Shown in pieces: positions 1 through 6,256 of a DNA stretch of 8,601 nucleotides. The stretch is taken from the NCBI GenBank assembly GCA_023434465.1, contig JAEYSQ010000121.1, forward strand, positions 1-8,601, in the 5' to 3' direction. The notes under the pieces were generated by a model, which worked only from the letters and a program-made list of their open reading frames with translations, ran no database searches and was not told the origin of the DNA. A program made the position numbers and the translations under genes. Source of the DNA: Actinomycetes bacterium (GTDB lineage Bacteria > Actinomycetota > Thermoleophilia > Solirubrobacterales > 70-9). Within the stretch, counting starts at the first letter, position 1; every line of letters starts with the position of its first letter.

Positions 1-153
1 CGGGTACGCCGTCCCGGGCGTGCCCTTGTAGAAGCCGAAGGAGGAACCGGTGGCAAACGACCTGGCCTCAGCCTGACTGGTGCCGACCATCAGCGCGCCC
101 GCCGAAATCAGGACCGCGCACAGCCCCCCTCCAAACCCGCGCCCGGTAACCAT
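1..153 (-). CDS. Secreted protein of unknown function, 5' part only (runs off the left edge)
   Basis: Only the first 51 codons are inside the window. The translation starts MVTGRGFGGG, continues with a hydrophobic stretch (residues 11-24, LCAVLISAGALMVG) and reaches a likely signal peptidase I site after QAEA (residues 27-30). The mature protein begins RSFATGSSFGFYKG. This is a standard Sec signal peptide, so the product is probably exported. I do not recognise the mature part, and no domain can be called from about 21 residues. The ATG at 153 has no Shine-Dalgarno sequence, but a promoter-like TTGTCG-N17-TAGCCT lies exactly 7 bp before it, which fits a leaderless mRNA. The frame stays open upstream to an ATG at 288, but that extension would bury the signal peptide inside the protein and is less likely. 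The gene is divergent from the beta-solenoid gene, with 214 bp between the starts. Confidence 0.6.
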   Translation of the reverse strand, partial: MVTGRGFGGGLCAVLISAGALMVGTSQAEARSFATGSSFGFYKGTPGTAYP

Positions 154-160
154 GTAAGTC

Positions 161-189
161 AGGCTAACGCCAATCGCTCCCAGCGACAA
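161..189 (-). promoter_or_regulatory. Candidate leaderless promoter of the left-edge secreted protein gene
   Basis: On the minus strand, TTGTCG (184-189) is followed by a 17-bp spacer and TAGCCT (161-166). Seven bases then lead to the ATG at 153, so a normally placed transcription start would fall on the A of the start codon. The -35 matches TTGACA at 4 of 6 positions and the -10 fits TAnnnT. The rest of the 154-367 divergent gap shows no gene and no clear hairpin. Confidence 0.45.
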
Positions 190-358
190 CCCCCCACCGA
201 CAACGCGTCGGCTTTGATCCGACCGGTTGCAGCCCTGAGCTATGCGCCCGCGGACGGAGAGCCTGCGCAGCGGGCCGACCACCGGCATCGAGATTAGATG
301 CCGACCTCCGCCGGGTAGTCTCACAGTAAGCCCCTTGGCAGGGAATCAGGAAACGATC

Positions 359-362
359 GGAG
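359..362 (+). promoter_or_regulatory. Ribosome binding site (GGAG) fixing the start of the beta-solenoid gene
   Basis: GGAG ends 5 bases before the ATG at 368. The same frame is open from an ATG at 242, but the 42 extra residues look like non-coding translation and would place the signal peptide internally. The site and the signal peptide together favour 368. Confidence 0.6.
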
Positions 363-367
363 CAGAC

Positions 368-961
368 ATGGTTGATTTATTCAGACCCCGGTTTCGGGCG
401 GTATTAGCCCTCATCCCTTTGACCTTCGGCTTCGTAGCGCTGTTCGGAGCCTCGGAGGCCTCCGCCGACGAGCGGGTCTGTCGCGGCAGCATCGGCAAGA
501 CCACGCTCGATGATGTGCGCGTTCCCAGGGGCAGGACCTGCGTGCTGACCGGGACCAACGTGGAGGGCAACATCAAGGTGTTCCGCGGCGCGACCCTCAA
601 GGCCCGTAACGTGCGCGTGGACGGCAACGTCCAGGCGAACCGATCCCGTTTCGTTCAGGTCATACGCCGATCGCGGATCGAAGGCGACATCCAGGTCGAG
701 AGGGGTCGCGCGGTGGCCGTGCGGGGTAGCGTGATCGACGGCAACATCCAGCTCGACCGGAATCGTGGCGCGATCAGGACGATCAACAACCGGGTGAACG
801 GGGACATCCAGCTGTTCAGCAACCGCGGCCGCAAGCGTGTCAAGAAGGTTCGTGGCAACCGGGTCGACGGCAACCTCCAATGCAAATCGAACTCCCCCAG
901 GCCGACCGGGGGCGGCAACGTGGTGAACGGAAACAAGGAAGATCAGTGCGCCCGCCTCTAG
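368..961 (+). CDS. Secreted, strongly basic beta-solenoid-like repeat protein
   Basis: The product is 197 aa. Residues 1-33 form a Sec signal peptide (basic start with R6, R8, R10, hydrophobic core 11-28, likely cut after ASA at 31-33). The mature part repeats a V/I-D/E/N-G-N/D-I/V/L-Q unit with the glycine at residues 67, 86, 106, 125, 145, 168 and 188, a period of 19-23. Short, regular beta-strand repeats of this kind suggest a right-handed beta-helix. Four cysteines sit at the two ends (C38, C58, C172, C194), consistent with disulfide-capped ends. The C-terminal GNLQCKSN...PTGGGN..NGNKEDQC signature resembles, from memory, a widespread family of small secreted actinobacterial proteins of unknown function. 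There is no catalytic motif. The mature protein carries about 35 Arg+Lys against 15 Asp+Glu. Function is unknown; a structural or wall-associated role is inference. Confidence 0.8.
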   Translation: MVDLFRPRFRAVLALIPLTFGFVALFGASEASADERVCRGSIGKTTLDDVRVPRGRTCVLTGTNVEGNIKVFRGATLKARNVRVDGNVQANRSRFVQVIRRSRIEGDIQVERGRAVAVRGSVIDGNIQLDRNRGAIRTINNRVNGDIQLFSNRGRKRVKKVRGNRVDGNLQCKSNSPRPTGGGNVVNGNKEDQCARL

Positions 962-970
962 CTTCCTAGG

Positions 971-1003
971 CGGAAAGTCCCGGAAAGTCCAGGCGGATAT
1001 ACT
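971..1003 (+). promoter_or_regulatory. Promoter of the tRNA-Gly/tRNA-Cys unit with tandem 10-bp direct repeat
   Basis: TATACT (998-1003) matches the -10 consensus at 5 of 6 positions and lies 11 bp before the tRNA-Gly 5' end, giving a likely start near 1010. No good -35 hexamer is present at the usual distance. Instead that region holds CGGAAAGTCC twice in tandem (971-980 and 981-990), flanked by AGGCGG at 968-973 and 991-996. The repeats are one helical turn apart, so they could bind a regulator on one face of the DNA. Confidence 0.5.
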
Positions 1004-1014
1004 GCGCCGACTTC

Positions 1015-1088
1015 GCGGCTGTAGCTCAGTTGGCTAGAGCGTCTGCTTGCCATGCAGAAGGTCGAGGGTTCGAATCCCTTCAGCCGCT
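1015..1088 (+). tRNA. tRNA-Gly (anticodon GCC)
   Basis: A full cloverleaf can be drawn. The acceptor stem is GCGGCTG (1015-1021) with CAGCCGC (1081-1087), and the discriminator is T1088, as usual for bacterial tRNA-Gly. The D-stem is GCTC/GAGC (1024-1027 and 1037-1040). The anticodon stem is TCTGC/GCAGA around loop TTGCCAT (1047-1053), with anticodon GCC at 1049-1051. The T-arm is GAGGG-TTCGAAT-CCCTT (1064-1080). No 3' CCA is encoded, so it must be added after transcription. The 31-bp spacer to tRNA-Cys can form a short hairpin (GGGA 1092-1095 with TTCCC 1111-1115), possibly a processing feature. Gly-Cys tRNA pairs are common in Actinobacteria. Confidence 0.97.
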
Positions 1089-1119
1089 TCCGGGACCCCC
1101 TTCGCGGGAGTTCCCATTC

Positions 1120-1190
1120 GGCGCCTTGGCGGAGTGGCTACGCAGCGGCCTGCAAAGCCGTTTACACCAGTTCGATTCTGGTAGGCGCCT
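1120..1190 (+). tRNA. tRNA-Cys (anticodon GCA)
   Basis: The acceptor stem is GGCGCCT (1120-1126) with AGGCGCC (1183-1189). The discriminator is T1190, the U73 that cysteinyl-tRNA synthetase recognises. The anticodon stem (1145-1149 with 1157-1161) encloses loop CTGCAAA with anticodon GCA at 1152-1154. The T-arm is ACCAG-TTCGATT-CTGGT (1166-1182). CCA is not encoded. It is probably cotranscribed with tRNA-Gly. Only 15 bp separate it from the stop codon of the converging MFS gene, and no T-run terminator is visible in that gap. Confidence 0.97.
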
Positions 1191-1205
1191 TGCCGCTCCG
1201 AAGGT

Positions 1206-2468
1206 TCAGGTCACGCTACGTGCCCGGCGGGCCGCGGGTCGGCTGAGCAGTCCCGCGCCGAGCAGAGCGAGGCCGCCGAGGACCGGCATCGGGAGAGTGG
1301 TCGAGATCGAAGCGAGACCTCCGCCAGCCAGGCCCGACACTCCCTCGGCCCCGACCTGAAGCGACTGGTTGGCTCCGAGCGCGCTGCCCTGATGCGCACC
1401 GTCCACGGCCTGGGAGATCATCGCGGCCATCGAGGGCAGGCAGATCGAGAGGGCCATCGCGCAGGCAAACAGGGTCGGCCAGAGAGCCCACTCGGGGTTG
1501 GGGATGACGACCACCGCCAGACAGACGGCCAGGGCCAGGGCGAAGCGCACGGTCAGCCGGCGCGGATCGAGCTTCCGGGCCAGCCACGCGACCAGGCCAA
1601 GGTTGGCGATCACGAATGGCACCGACACCCAGGCGATGAACTCGGACTCCTTCGAGATGCCCATGCCGAACTGGTCGACCAGGTACATCGGATAGACCCG
1701 AAAGAAACCGAAGATCGCCAGGTAGAGCACGAAGTTGCCGAGAAACAGCGCCCGGAGCGGGCCGGGAGCGAACGCGTTGCCAAGGTTGGCGAAGGCCTGG
1801 CCGAGTCGCAGCGGCCCACCACCGCCGGACGGCGTGTGAGTCTCCCGAAACCAGAACGCGGTGAGAACCAGCGTGAACGCCAGGAGCACCGCCACACCCC
1901 AGAACGGAATCGAGAACCCGAGCCAGGAAGCTAGTTTGCCTCCGGCCAGCGGACCGATCACGTAGGCCAGGGCAGTTGCCAGATAGACATAGCCGAACAA
2001 CCGGCTGCGCTGCGACGCGGGCGCGATGTCGGCCACCGCGCTCTGCGCGATCGCCGTGTTCGCCTCCGAAAACCCAGCCAGGGCGCAGGCGAGCATCAGC
2101 AGCGGCAGACTGCCGATCTCCAACGCCAAGGCAATCAGCACGTAGCAGCAGGCAGAGGCAACCAGGGAGATCATCAGCACCTGACGGCGCCCGAACCGGT
2201 CCGAGAGAGCCCCGATTACCGGCGAACCGAGGAACTGGGCCAGCGGATAGAGGGCCAGGAGGGCACCCAGCAGGAGGGTTCGGGTCGCGGTGCTCGTGTC
2301 CTCGGCGATCATGCCGCCCTCGTCGCCGAGAATCAGTGGCGTGAAAACGGTGATCATCAGGCTGTACCCGACGAACCCGATGAAGACGACCAGATAGAGG
2401 GGCAACACCCGCCCGATCGAGACCGGCGGATCGGTGTCAGTGGCGTCAGGGGCGGACGAGACGGTCAC
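1206..2468 (-). CDS. MFS transporter, drug:H+ antiporter (TetA-like) type
   Basis: The product is 420 aa, a normal length for a 12-helix major facilitator. Roughly twelve hydrophobic segments can be placed (about 20-42, 63-86, 97-116, 120-142, 157-178, 181-207, 235-263, 277-297, 305-323, 327-349, 362-386, 391-410), with a central cytoplasmic loop around 208-233. Motif A is intact between helices 2 and 3 (GALSDRFGRR, residues 86-95). An antiporter motif C (IGPLAGG, 171-177) sits in helix 5, which points to proton-driven export. The substrate cannot be read from the sequence; tetracycline-like, drug or metabolite export are all possible. The start is GTG. TAAGGT just before it could serve as a -10 for a leaderless mRNA, or its AAGG as a weak ribosome binding site. 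A stem-loop separates it from the RNase H gene upstream. Confidence 0.9.
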   Translation of the reverse strand: MTVSSAPDATDTDPPVSIGRVLPLYLVVFIGFVGYSLMITVFTPLILGDEGGMIAEDTSTATRTLLLGALLALYPLAQFLGSPVIGALSDRFGRRQVLMISLVASACCYVLIALALEIGSLPLLMLACALAGFSEANTAIAQSAVADIAPASQRSRLFGYVYLATALAYVIGPLAGGKLASWLGFSIPFWGVAVLLAFTLVLTAFWFRETHTPSGGGGPLRLGQAFANLGNAFAPGPLRALFLGNFVLYLAIFGFFRVYPMYLVDQFGMGISKESEFIAWVSVPFVIANLGLVAWLARKLDPRRLTVRFALALAVCLAVVVIPNPEWALWPTLFACAMALSICLPSMAAMISQAVDGAHQGSALGANQSLQVGAEGVSGLAGGGLASISTTLPMPVLGGLALLGAGLLSRPAARRARSVT

Positions 2469-2474
2469 CCGGTT

Positions 2475-2504
2475 ACCTTATGCCGCTCTCCGGACTCCGT
2501 TCAA
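2475..2504 (-). promoter_or_regulatory. Candidate leaderless promoter of the MFS gene
   Basis: On the minus strand, TTGAAC (2499-2504) is followed by an 18-bp spacer and TAAGGT (2475-2480), then 6 bp to the GTG start at 2468. Transcription would begin at or within a base of the start codon. The element lies just downstream of the stem-loop that ends the RNase H gene, so terminator and new promoter are in the expected order. Confidence 0.45.
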
Positions 2505-2509
2505 GACTC

Positions 2510-2549
2510 CCGCAGGGACTTCACGGCAAGGGGGTTCCGTGACCTGCGG
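2510..2549 (-). terminator. Two-tier stem-loop right after the RNase H stop codon
   Basis: The outer arms CCGCAGG (2510-2516) and CCTGCGG (2543-2549) pair perfectly over 7 bp. The inner arms TCACGG (2521-2526) and CCGTGA (2537-2542) pair over 6 bp around a 10-base loop. A 4-base bulge (2517-2520) interrupts one side. The structure abuts the TGA at 2550-2552. No T-run follows on the minus strand, so it is not a classical intrinsic terminator. It may work as a factor-assisted terminator or as a 3'-end stabiliser. Confidence 0.45.
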
Positions 2550-2948
2550 TCAGGCAGCGGCGTCGAGGGCCTGGTTGACGAGGGCGTCCGCGTCGGCGTT
2601 CTGTTCGCGGCGCACGTGCGAGATCGTCCAGGACACCCCTTCGAGCGCCTCTTTCGCTCGGGCGTGGAGCGGCTTCATGTCGGGATGTTTGACTTTGTAC
2701 TGACCGAGCATCTGCTTGACCACCAGTTCGGAATCACCGTGGATCTGGAGTTCGTCGGCGCCGAGTTCCCTGGCCATCTCGATGCCGCGGATCAGCGCCT
2801 TGTACTCGGCGACGTTGTTGGTCGCCTGGCCGATCGTCTCGCCCAGGTCCTGAAGGACGTTGCCTTCTCCGTCGCGAATCACGATTCCGATTGCCGCCGG
2901 ACCCGGGTTGCCGCGGGCGCCGCCGTCGACGTTGACGATCATCTTCAT
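2550..2948 (-). CDS. Ribonuclease HI family protein (short, single-domain)
   Basis: The 132-aa product is an RNase H fold enzyme of the type that cuts the RNA strand of RNA-DNA hybrids (R-loops, primer remnants) in the cytoplasm. The DEDD metal-binding set is visible: D8 in VNVDGGARGNPG, E48 in TNNVAEYKAL, D72 in IHGDSELVVKQ and D121 in the C-terminal REQNADADALVN motif. There is no room for the basic handle region of E. coli RNase HI. It resembles the N-terminal RNase H domain of mycobacterial Rv2228c, here without a fused phosphatase domain. The frame is open up to a GTG at 3008 that overlaps the xerD stop, but the extra 20 residues do not fit the family, so ATG 2948 is preferred. No Shine-Dalgarno precedes it; TAGATT lies 7 bp upstream. 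It follows xerD by 52 bp. Confidence 0.9.
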   Translation of the reverse strand: MKMIVNVDGGARGNPGPAAIGIVIRDGEGNVLQDLGETIGQATNNVAEYKALIRGIEMARELGADELQIHGDSELVVKQMLGQYKVKHPDMKPLHARAKEALEGVSWTISHVRREQNADADALVNQALDAAA

Positions 2949-2955
2949 GGAGGGC

Positions 2956-2961
2956 AATCTA
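2956..2961 (-). promoter_or_regulatory. Possible leaderless -10 element of the RNase H gene
   Basis: TAGATT on the minus strand fits TAnnnT and lies 7 bp before the ATG at 2948, which lacks a Shine-Dalgarno sequence. No convincing -35 is seen 16-18 bp further upstream, so the gene may equally be read through from xerD. Confidence 0.25.
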
Positions 2962-3000
2962 TCCGCCTGAAGCAGTCCACTCCGGCCCGGCGGGCAACCT

Positions 3001-3951
3001 TCAGGCACGGGGGTGGCTGCCGGCGTACGCGTCGCGAAGGCGGGCCGCGTCGAGGTGCGTGTAGACCTGCGTGGTCGAAATCGAGGCGTGGCCGAGCAAC
3101 TCCTGGATGGTCCGCAGGTCCGCCCCTCCCTCCAGCAGGTGCGTCGCGAACGAGTGCCTTAGCGCATGAGGTGAGACGCCTCCGGCTGCGGCAGCTTCCC
3201 GCATCCGGATCGCCAGCCGGCGGGTCAGGTCGGAAGCCGAAAGAGGACGACCGTTGCGCGAAAGAAAGAGCGTCCGCTCCTGCTGATCGACGATCAGGCC
3301 GGGCCGGGACTTTGACAGGTAAAGCTCGACCGCCCGCCGGGCCGGCTCCCCGACCGGCACCAGCCGGTGTTTGGCGCCCTTGCCGAGAATCCGGATCAAC
3401 TCGTCGTCAAAATCGATCGAGTCGAGGGTCAGAGTCAGAACTTCCTCGCTGCGCAGCCCGCAGGAGTAGGCCAACTCGAACATCGCACGGTCCCGGACTT
3501 CCAGCGGGCTGCCGGTTGGCACCGCATCGAGCATTGCCGACATCTGCTCGGCGGTCAGGACCTGCGGCAGTTTGGCTTTCTTCCGCGGGGCAGAAACGAG
3601 GTCGGCCGGGTTCTGCCCCACCCGTTCGGTCCGGAGCAGAAAACCGTAGAAGCCCCGTACCGCTGCCAGCTTGCGGGCAACCGTTGCCGGGGCCCGTCCG
3701 GCAGCCGAGAGAGAGGCTGCGTAGCGCCGAAGATCCTTGTGGCCGACCTCCTCCGGTTTGAGACCCGATCCTCCGGCCCACTCGGCGAGTTGGCCCAGGT
3801 CCCGCTGGTAGGCGGTCATCGTGCGCGGCGCGGTGCCGGCCGCTGTCAGATCACGCTGGAACAGAGCCAGCGCCTCGGGCCAGTCCGGACAGGTTGCCTT
3901 GGCGACCGGACCGCCAGCCGGATCAGCCGATGTAGACGGGTGTGCCGACAT
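3001..3951 (-). CDS. xerD: Tyrosine site-specific recombinase, XerC/XerD type
   Basis: The 316-aa product has the two-domain Xer layout: an N-terminal SAM-like DNA-binding domain (about residues 22-110) and a C-terminal catalytic domain (about 130-305). All catalytic residues are present: R167 (CGLRSEE), K191 (GKGAKHR), H262 and R265 (HALRH), H288 (LLGHASI) and nucleophile Y297 (TTQVYTHL). Xer recombinases resolve chromosome dimers at dif with FtsK. Choosing XerD over XerC rests on overall resemblance and is uncertain, and a standalone integrase is possible though nothing mobile is nearby. The ATG at 3951 lies inside the 3' end of the L,D-transpeptidase gene, overlapping it by 29 bp, and no better start exists before the conserved region. 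There is no strong ribosome binding site, so translation is probably coupled to the upstream gene. No dif-like site was seen in the window. Confidence 0.88.
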   Translation of the reverse strand: MSAHPSTSADPAGGPVAKATCPDWPEALALFQRDLTAAGTAPRTMTAYQRDLGQLAEWAGGSGLKPEEVGHKDLRRYAASLSAAGRAPATVARKLAAVRGFYGFLLRTERVGQNPADLVSAPRKKAKLPQVLTAEQMSAMLDAVPTGSPLEVRDRAMFELAYSCGLRSEEVLTLTLDSIDFDDELIRILGKGAKHRLVPVGEPARRAVELYLSKSRPGLIVDQQERTLFLSRNGRPLSASDLTRRLAIRMREAAAAGGVSPHALRHSFATHLLEGGADLRTIQELLGHASISTTQVYTHLDAARLRDAYAGSHPRA

Positions 3952-4981
3952 CGACCCGGTCGTAGAGATCGATCACGTCATCGACACCCATTCGGATGCA
4001 GCCGTGGGATGCGGCGCTGCCGAGCGAACCCGATTCCGAGGTGCCGTGGATGCCGACCGCACCGTTCACGCCAAGCCAGCGCGCCTTGAGCGGATTCTCG
4101 GGGCTTCCGCCGGGCACGACCTGTCCGGCCATGTCACCCGCCCAATCCGAGTTTGGGACCGTCCACACCGGGTCGACCTGTTTGCTCTGGATCGTGTACA
4201 GCCCCGAAGGGGTGTCGTAACCCGCGGCGCCGAGCGCGACCGTGTAGGTCTTGGCGAGTTCGAGGTTCTTCCAGAGCTTGAGCTGGAAGGTGCTGCGATC
4301 AACGGTCAGGTAGGTCGGGTACTTGCTGGCGACTTCCTTGGTCGTCACGGTCGGCTTGGTTACGTTGATCTTGGCGACCAGGGTGCGCGAGCCACGACCG
4401 TTGTCGAGCAGGGTGTTGAGCTGCTTCGAGAGCAGGTTGTCACGGAGCTTGTAGCCATTCTCGGCTTTGACCACGGACAGTGAGGCCGGCCCGGCTGCAA
4501 CCGAGGCGTCGACCGGTTCCTTTAGCACTCCGTCGGCCACCTCTTTGACGAACTGGTTGACCGCCTTCTTCGAGTAGGCAACGTGAACCGGCACGGCCGC
4601 GTCGACCTCGCCTCCGGTCACTTCCCGGATCACCCGGCTGGGAAGCGAGCCTTCCCGGCTCTCGTCGAAGGCGCGGTCGATCGCCGCGTCGACGTTGGCC
4701 CTGATCTTCAGGTCCTTGGCGGGCAGCTTGAAGGTCTGCTTCCGGAACTTGACGGTCACCGGCTTGCGCTGGGGAGCGAGCACCTGGTTGGCAAGCGCCC
4801 GGGTCGCTTCCTCGCGGTTCATGCCGCTCAGGTCGACACCGGCTACGGTCACACCTTCTGCGATCTGGTCCTTCTGGGCGCCGTCATAGGCGTAGCCGGC
4901 CACGGCCCCGCCCAGCAACAGAACCACTATCGCGATGATCGCTACCTGAGTCTTGCGCCCCACTTGCAGCCTGCTCCTCAA
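3923..4981 (-). CDS. Membrane-anchored L,D-transpeptidase with peptidoglycan-binding domain
   Basis: The 352-aa product has a short basic N-terminus, one membrane segment (about residues 12-30) and an extracellular remainder. Residues about 41-210 resemble the PG_binding_4 type of peptidoglycan-binding region (GVTVAGVDLSGMNREEA at 43-59; KAENGYKL near 172-179). Residues about 222-352 are a YkuD domain with H312-G313 (GIHGTSE) and the catalytic SHGCIRM motif, nucleophile C328. Such enzymes make 3-3 cross-links in the cell wall and are carbapenem targets. The start is uncertain: TTG at 4981 has GGAGG 12 bp upstream, and GTG at 4963 (346 aa) has AGGAG 10 bp upstream; both keep the membrane segment. 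The gene lies 86 bp after the SDR gene and overlaps xerD by 29 bp, probably in one operon. Confidence 0.92.
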   Translation of the reverse strand: MRSRLQVGRKTQVAIIAIVVLLLGGAVAGYAYDGAQKDQIAEGVTVAGVDLSGMNREEATRALANQVLAPQRKPVTVKFRKQTFKLPAKDLKIRANVDAAIDRAFDESREGSLPSRVIREVTGGEVDAAVPVHVAYSKKAVNQFVKEVADGVLKEPVDASVAAGPASLSVVKAENGYKLRDNLLSKQLNTLLDNGRGSRTLVAKINVTKPTVTTKEVASKYPTYLTVDRSTFQLKLWKNLELAKTYTVALGAAGYDTPSGLYTIQSKQVDPVWTVPNSDWAGDMAGQVVPGGSPENPLKARWLGVNGAVGIHGTSESGSLGSAASHGCIRMGVDDVIDLYDRVDVGTPVYIG

Positions 4982-5067
4982 TACGTCGTAATACCTCCAA
5001 CAAGTGTAGATACCACGGCGGCCGAACGAAACCCTTTATCCGCGAGGAAATCCGCTTTGCAGTGTTC

Positions 5068-6195
5068 TCAGTCTTCGATCGGTGGCGAAGGGTCGAAGAG
5101 AGCTGCGTCTTCACGACCGGGATCGCTGTGTGAACGGTCGACGTGAGGGCTGTGTCGCAGGAAGTCCTCGACCGCTGGTTCGTAGCTGTACTTCCCCTCA
5201 GCTTTGACCGCGATCGGGTCGAGGCGGAGCCGGTCACGGAGATGAAGGACCGTTTCCCGCGAGGTGTAGCGAAAGTGGAAGCCGCTCGCCTTGAAGGCCC
5301 GGTTGTCGATGCCACGACCGAAACGCAACTGCTTGACCATTTCCGACGGCAGAGTGAGACCGAGCCGGCGATAGCCCGCCATCGCCAGAGAAGTACCCCA
5401 GGGGGGAATCACCGGCAGGGGCCGCTTGCCGAGCAGGGAGATCACCTCGGACAGGGTCAAAACGCCATCACCGGCCACGTTGAATATGCCGGGCTGATCC
5501 CGCACCGTCACGTGCTCCAGGGCGTGGACCACGTCCACTTCGTCGACGAACTGGTAGCGGGGATCGAAGCCGGCGATCATTGGTACCGCCGGAAGCGCGA
5601 AGAACTGAACATGGGACGTATCGACCTCGGCCCCGAGTACGTTGGCGAAACGCAGCACCGAGACGGTGACGTTCGGGCGCTGGTGGCGGAACTCGGCCAC
5701 TGCCGCCTCGGCCTCGACCACGTCCCGTTCGACCCGGGTTTCCGGTTCGTAGCGCCGGGTCATTTCTTCGGTGAAATAGGCCGGATCATCCTGGGCGCAG
5801 CCGTACCAGTGCGCCGAGCTCTTGAACACCAGCTTTCGGACGGGTGATCCTCCCGCCGAACAGGCGGCCAGGATGTTGAGCGTCCCCATCACATTGTTCT
5901 CGTGGATCGCATCGGGTCGCCGGCCGTCCGGGCCCCGCACCGAATCGACCAACAGCCGGGCGTCGATCACCGTGTCGATCCGGGCGGCGCGCACGATCTT
6001 CTCGATCAGGCCGTGTTCGACCCCTACCTTCACGTACTCGGTGCGAACCAGTTCCCGGGTCGGTTCGCTGCTGTCGACGCCGATGATCGCCTCGATTCCC
6101 GGATTCGTCTCGAGCGCAGCAGCCAGCCGGCCGCCCCAGTATGTCGAGAGCCCGGTCACCAGTACCCGGCGCGCCCCTTTGCGCTCGTTCGCCAT
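5068..6195 (-). CDS. Atypical extended SDR, NAD(P)-binding epimerase/dehydratase-like protein
   Basis: The product is 375 aa from the ATG at 6195. Residues 10-25 form the Rossmann entry (RRVLVTG, then LSTYWGGRLA), a divergent form of TGxxGxxG. Further family marks are ENNVMGTLNILAAC (about 99-112), the serine motif FKSSAHWYG (124-132), VSVLRFANVLG (about 178-188) and GIFNVAGDGVLTLSE (236-250). Where YxxxK should be, the sequence reads VERDV (155-159), so the catalytic Tyr and Lys are missing. From memory the protein resembles mycobacterial Rv0501 (annotated GalE2), which also seems to lack that pair. It may bind NAD(P) without normal epimerase chemistry. The substrate is unknown. The C-terminus (about 350-375) is acidic and probably disordered. 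The frame extends to an ATG at 6285, but that would overlap the divergent hydrolase. No clear ribosome binding site precedes 6195. Confidence 0.8.
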   Translation of the reverse strand: MANERKGARRVLVTGLSTYWGGRLAAALETNPGIEAIIGVDSSEPTRELVRTEYVKVGVEHGLIEKIVRAARIDTVIDARLLVDSVRGPDGRRPDAIHENNVMGTLNILAACSAGGSPVRKLVFKSSAHWYGCAQDDPAYFTEEMTRRYEPETRVERDVVEAEAAVAEFRHQRPNVTVSVLRFANVLGAEVDTSHVQFFALPAVPMIAGFDPRYQFVDEVDVVHALEHVTVRDQPGIFNVAGDGVLTLSEVISLLGKRPLPVIPPWGTSLAMAGYRRLGLTLPSEMVKQLRFGRGIDNRAFKASGFHFRYTSRETVLHLRDRLRLDPIAVKAEGKYSYEPAVEDFLRHSPHVDRSHSDPGREDAALFDPSPPIED

Positions 6196-6209
6196 CGCGC
6201 CATTGTCGC

Positions 6210-6223
6210 AGGCGGGGCCGCCT
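6210..6223. promoter_or_regulatory. Palindrome in the divergent SDR/hydrolase intergenic region (possible operator)
   Basis: AGGCGG (6210-6215) and CCGCCT (6218-6223) form a 6-bp inverted repeat with a 2-bp centre. It lies within the 74-bp gap between the two start codons. A regulator bound here could affect both genes, but GC-rich palindromes also arise by chance. Confidence 0.25.
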
Positions 6224-6256
6224 CCGCGTGACTTCTGGCCGGGTCTGCCGGCCGTA

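Noticed and set aside
242..367. N-terminal extension of the beta-solenoid gene from an ATG at 242
   Set aside because: It would bury a clear signal peptide inside the protein, and GGAG sits correctly before the ATG at 368.
404..880. Long minus-strand frame opposite the beta-solenoid gene with D-V-A-V repeats
   Set aside because: It is the mirror of the repeated sense gene; the repeat pattern is inherited and there is no independent start signal or recognisable domain.
1015..1190. tRNA genes as an integration site of a mobile element, with the Xer-type protein as its integrase
   Set aside because: No repeated tRNA 3' end, excisionase, phage or plasmid gene is visible, and the recombinase sits in a housekeeping-like gene run about 1.8 kb away.
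2949..3008. Earlier GTG start for RNase H at 3008
   Set aside because: The added 20 residues are not part of the family fold, and no ribosome binding site precedes the GTG.
2616..3761. 381-codon plus-strand frame across the RNase H and recombinase genes
   Set aside because: Both minus-strand genes have complete catalytic residue sets. The plus frame is Arg/Pro/Gly-rich with no domain, typical of antisense frames in GC-rich DNA.
5143..5847. 234-codon plus-strand frame opposite the SDR gene
   Set aside because: It is antisense to a well-supported SDR and shows no motif or ribosome binding site of its own.
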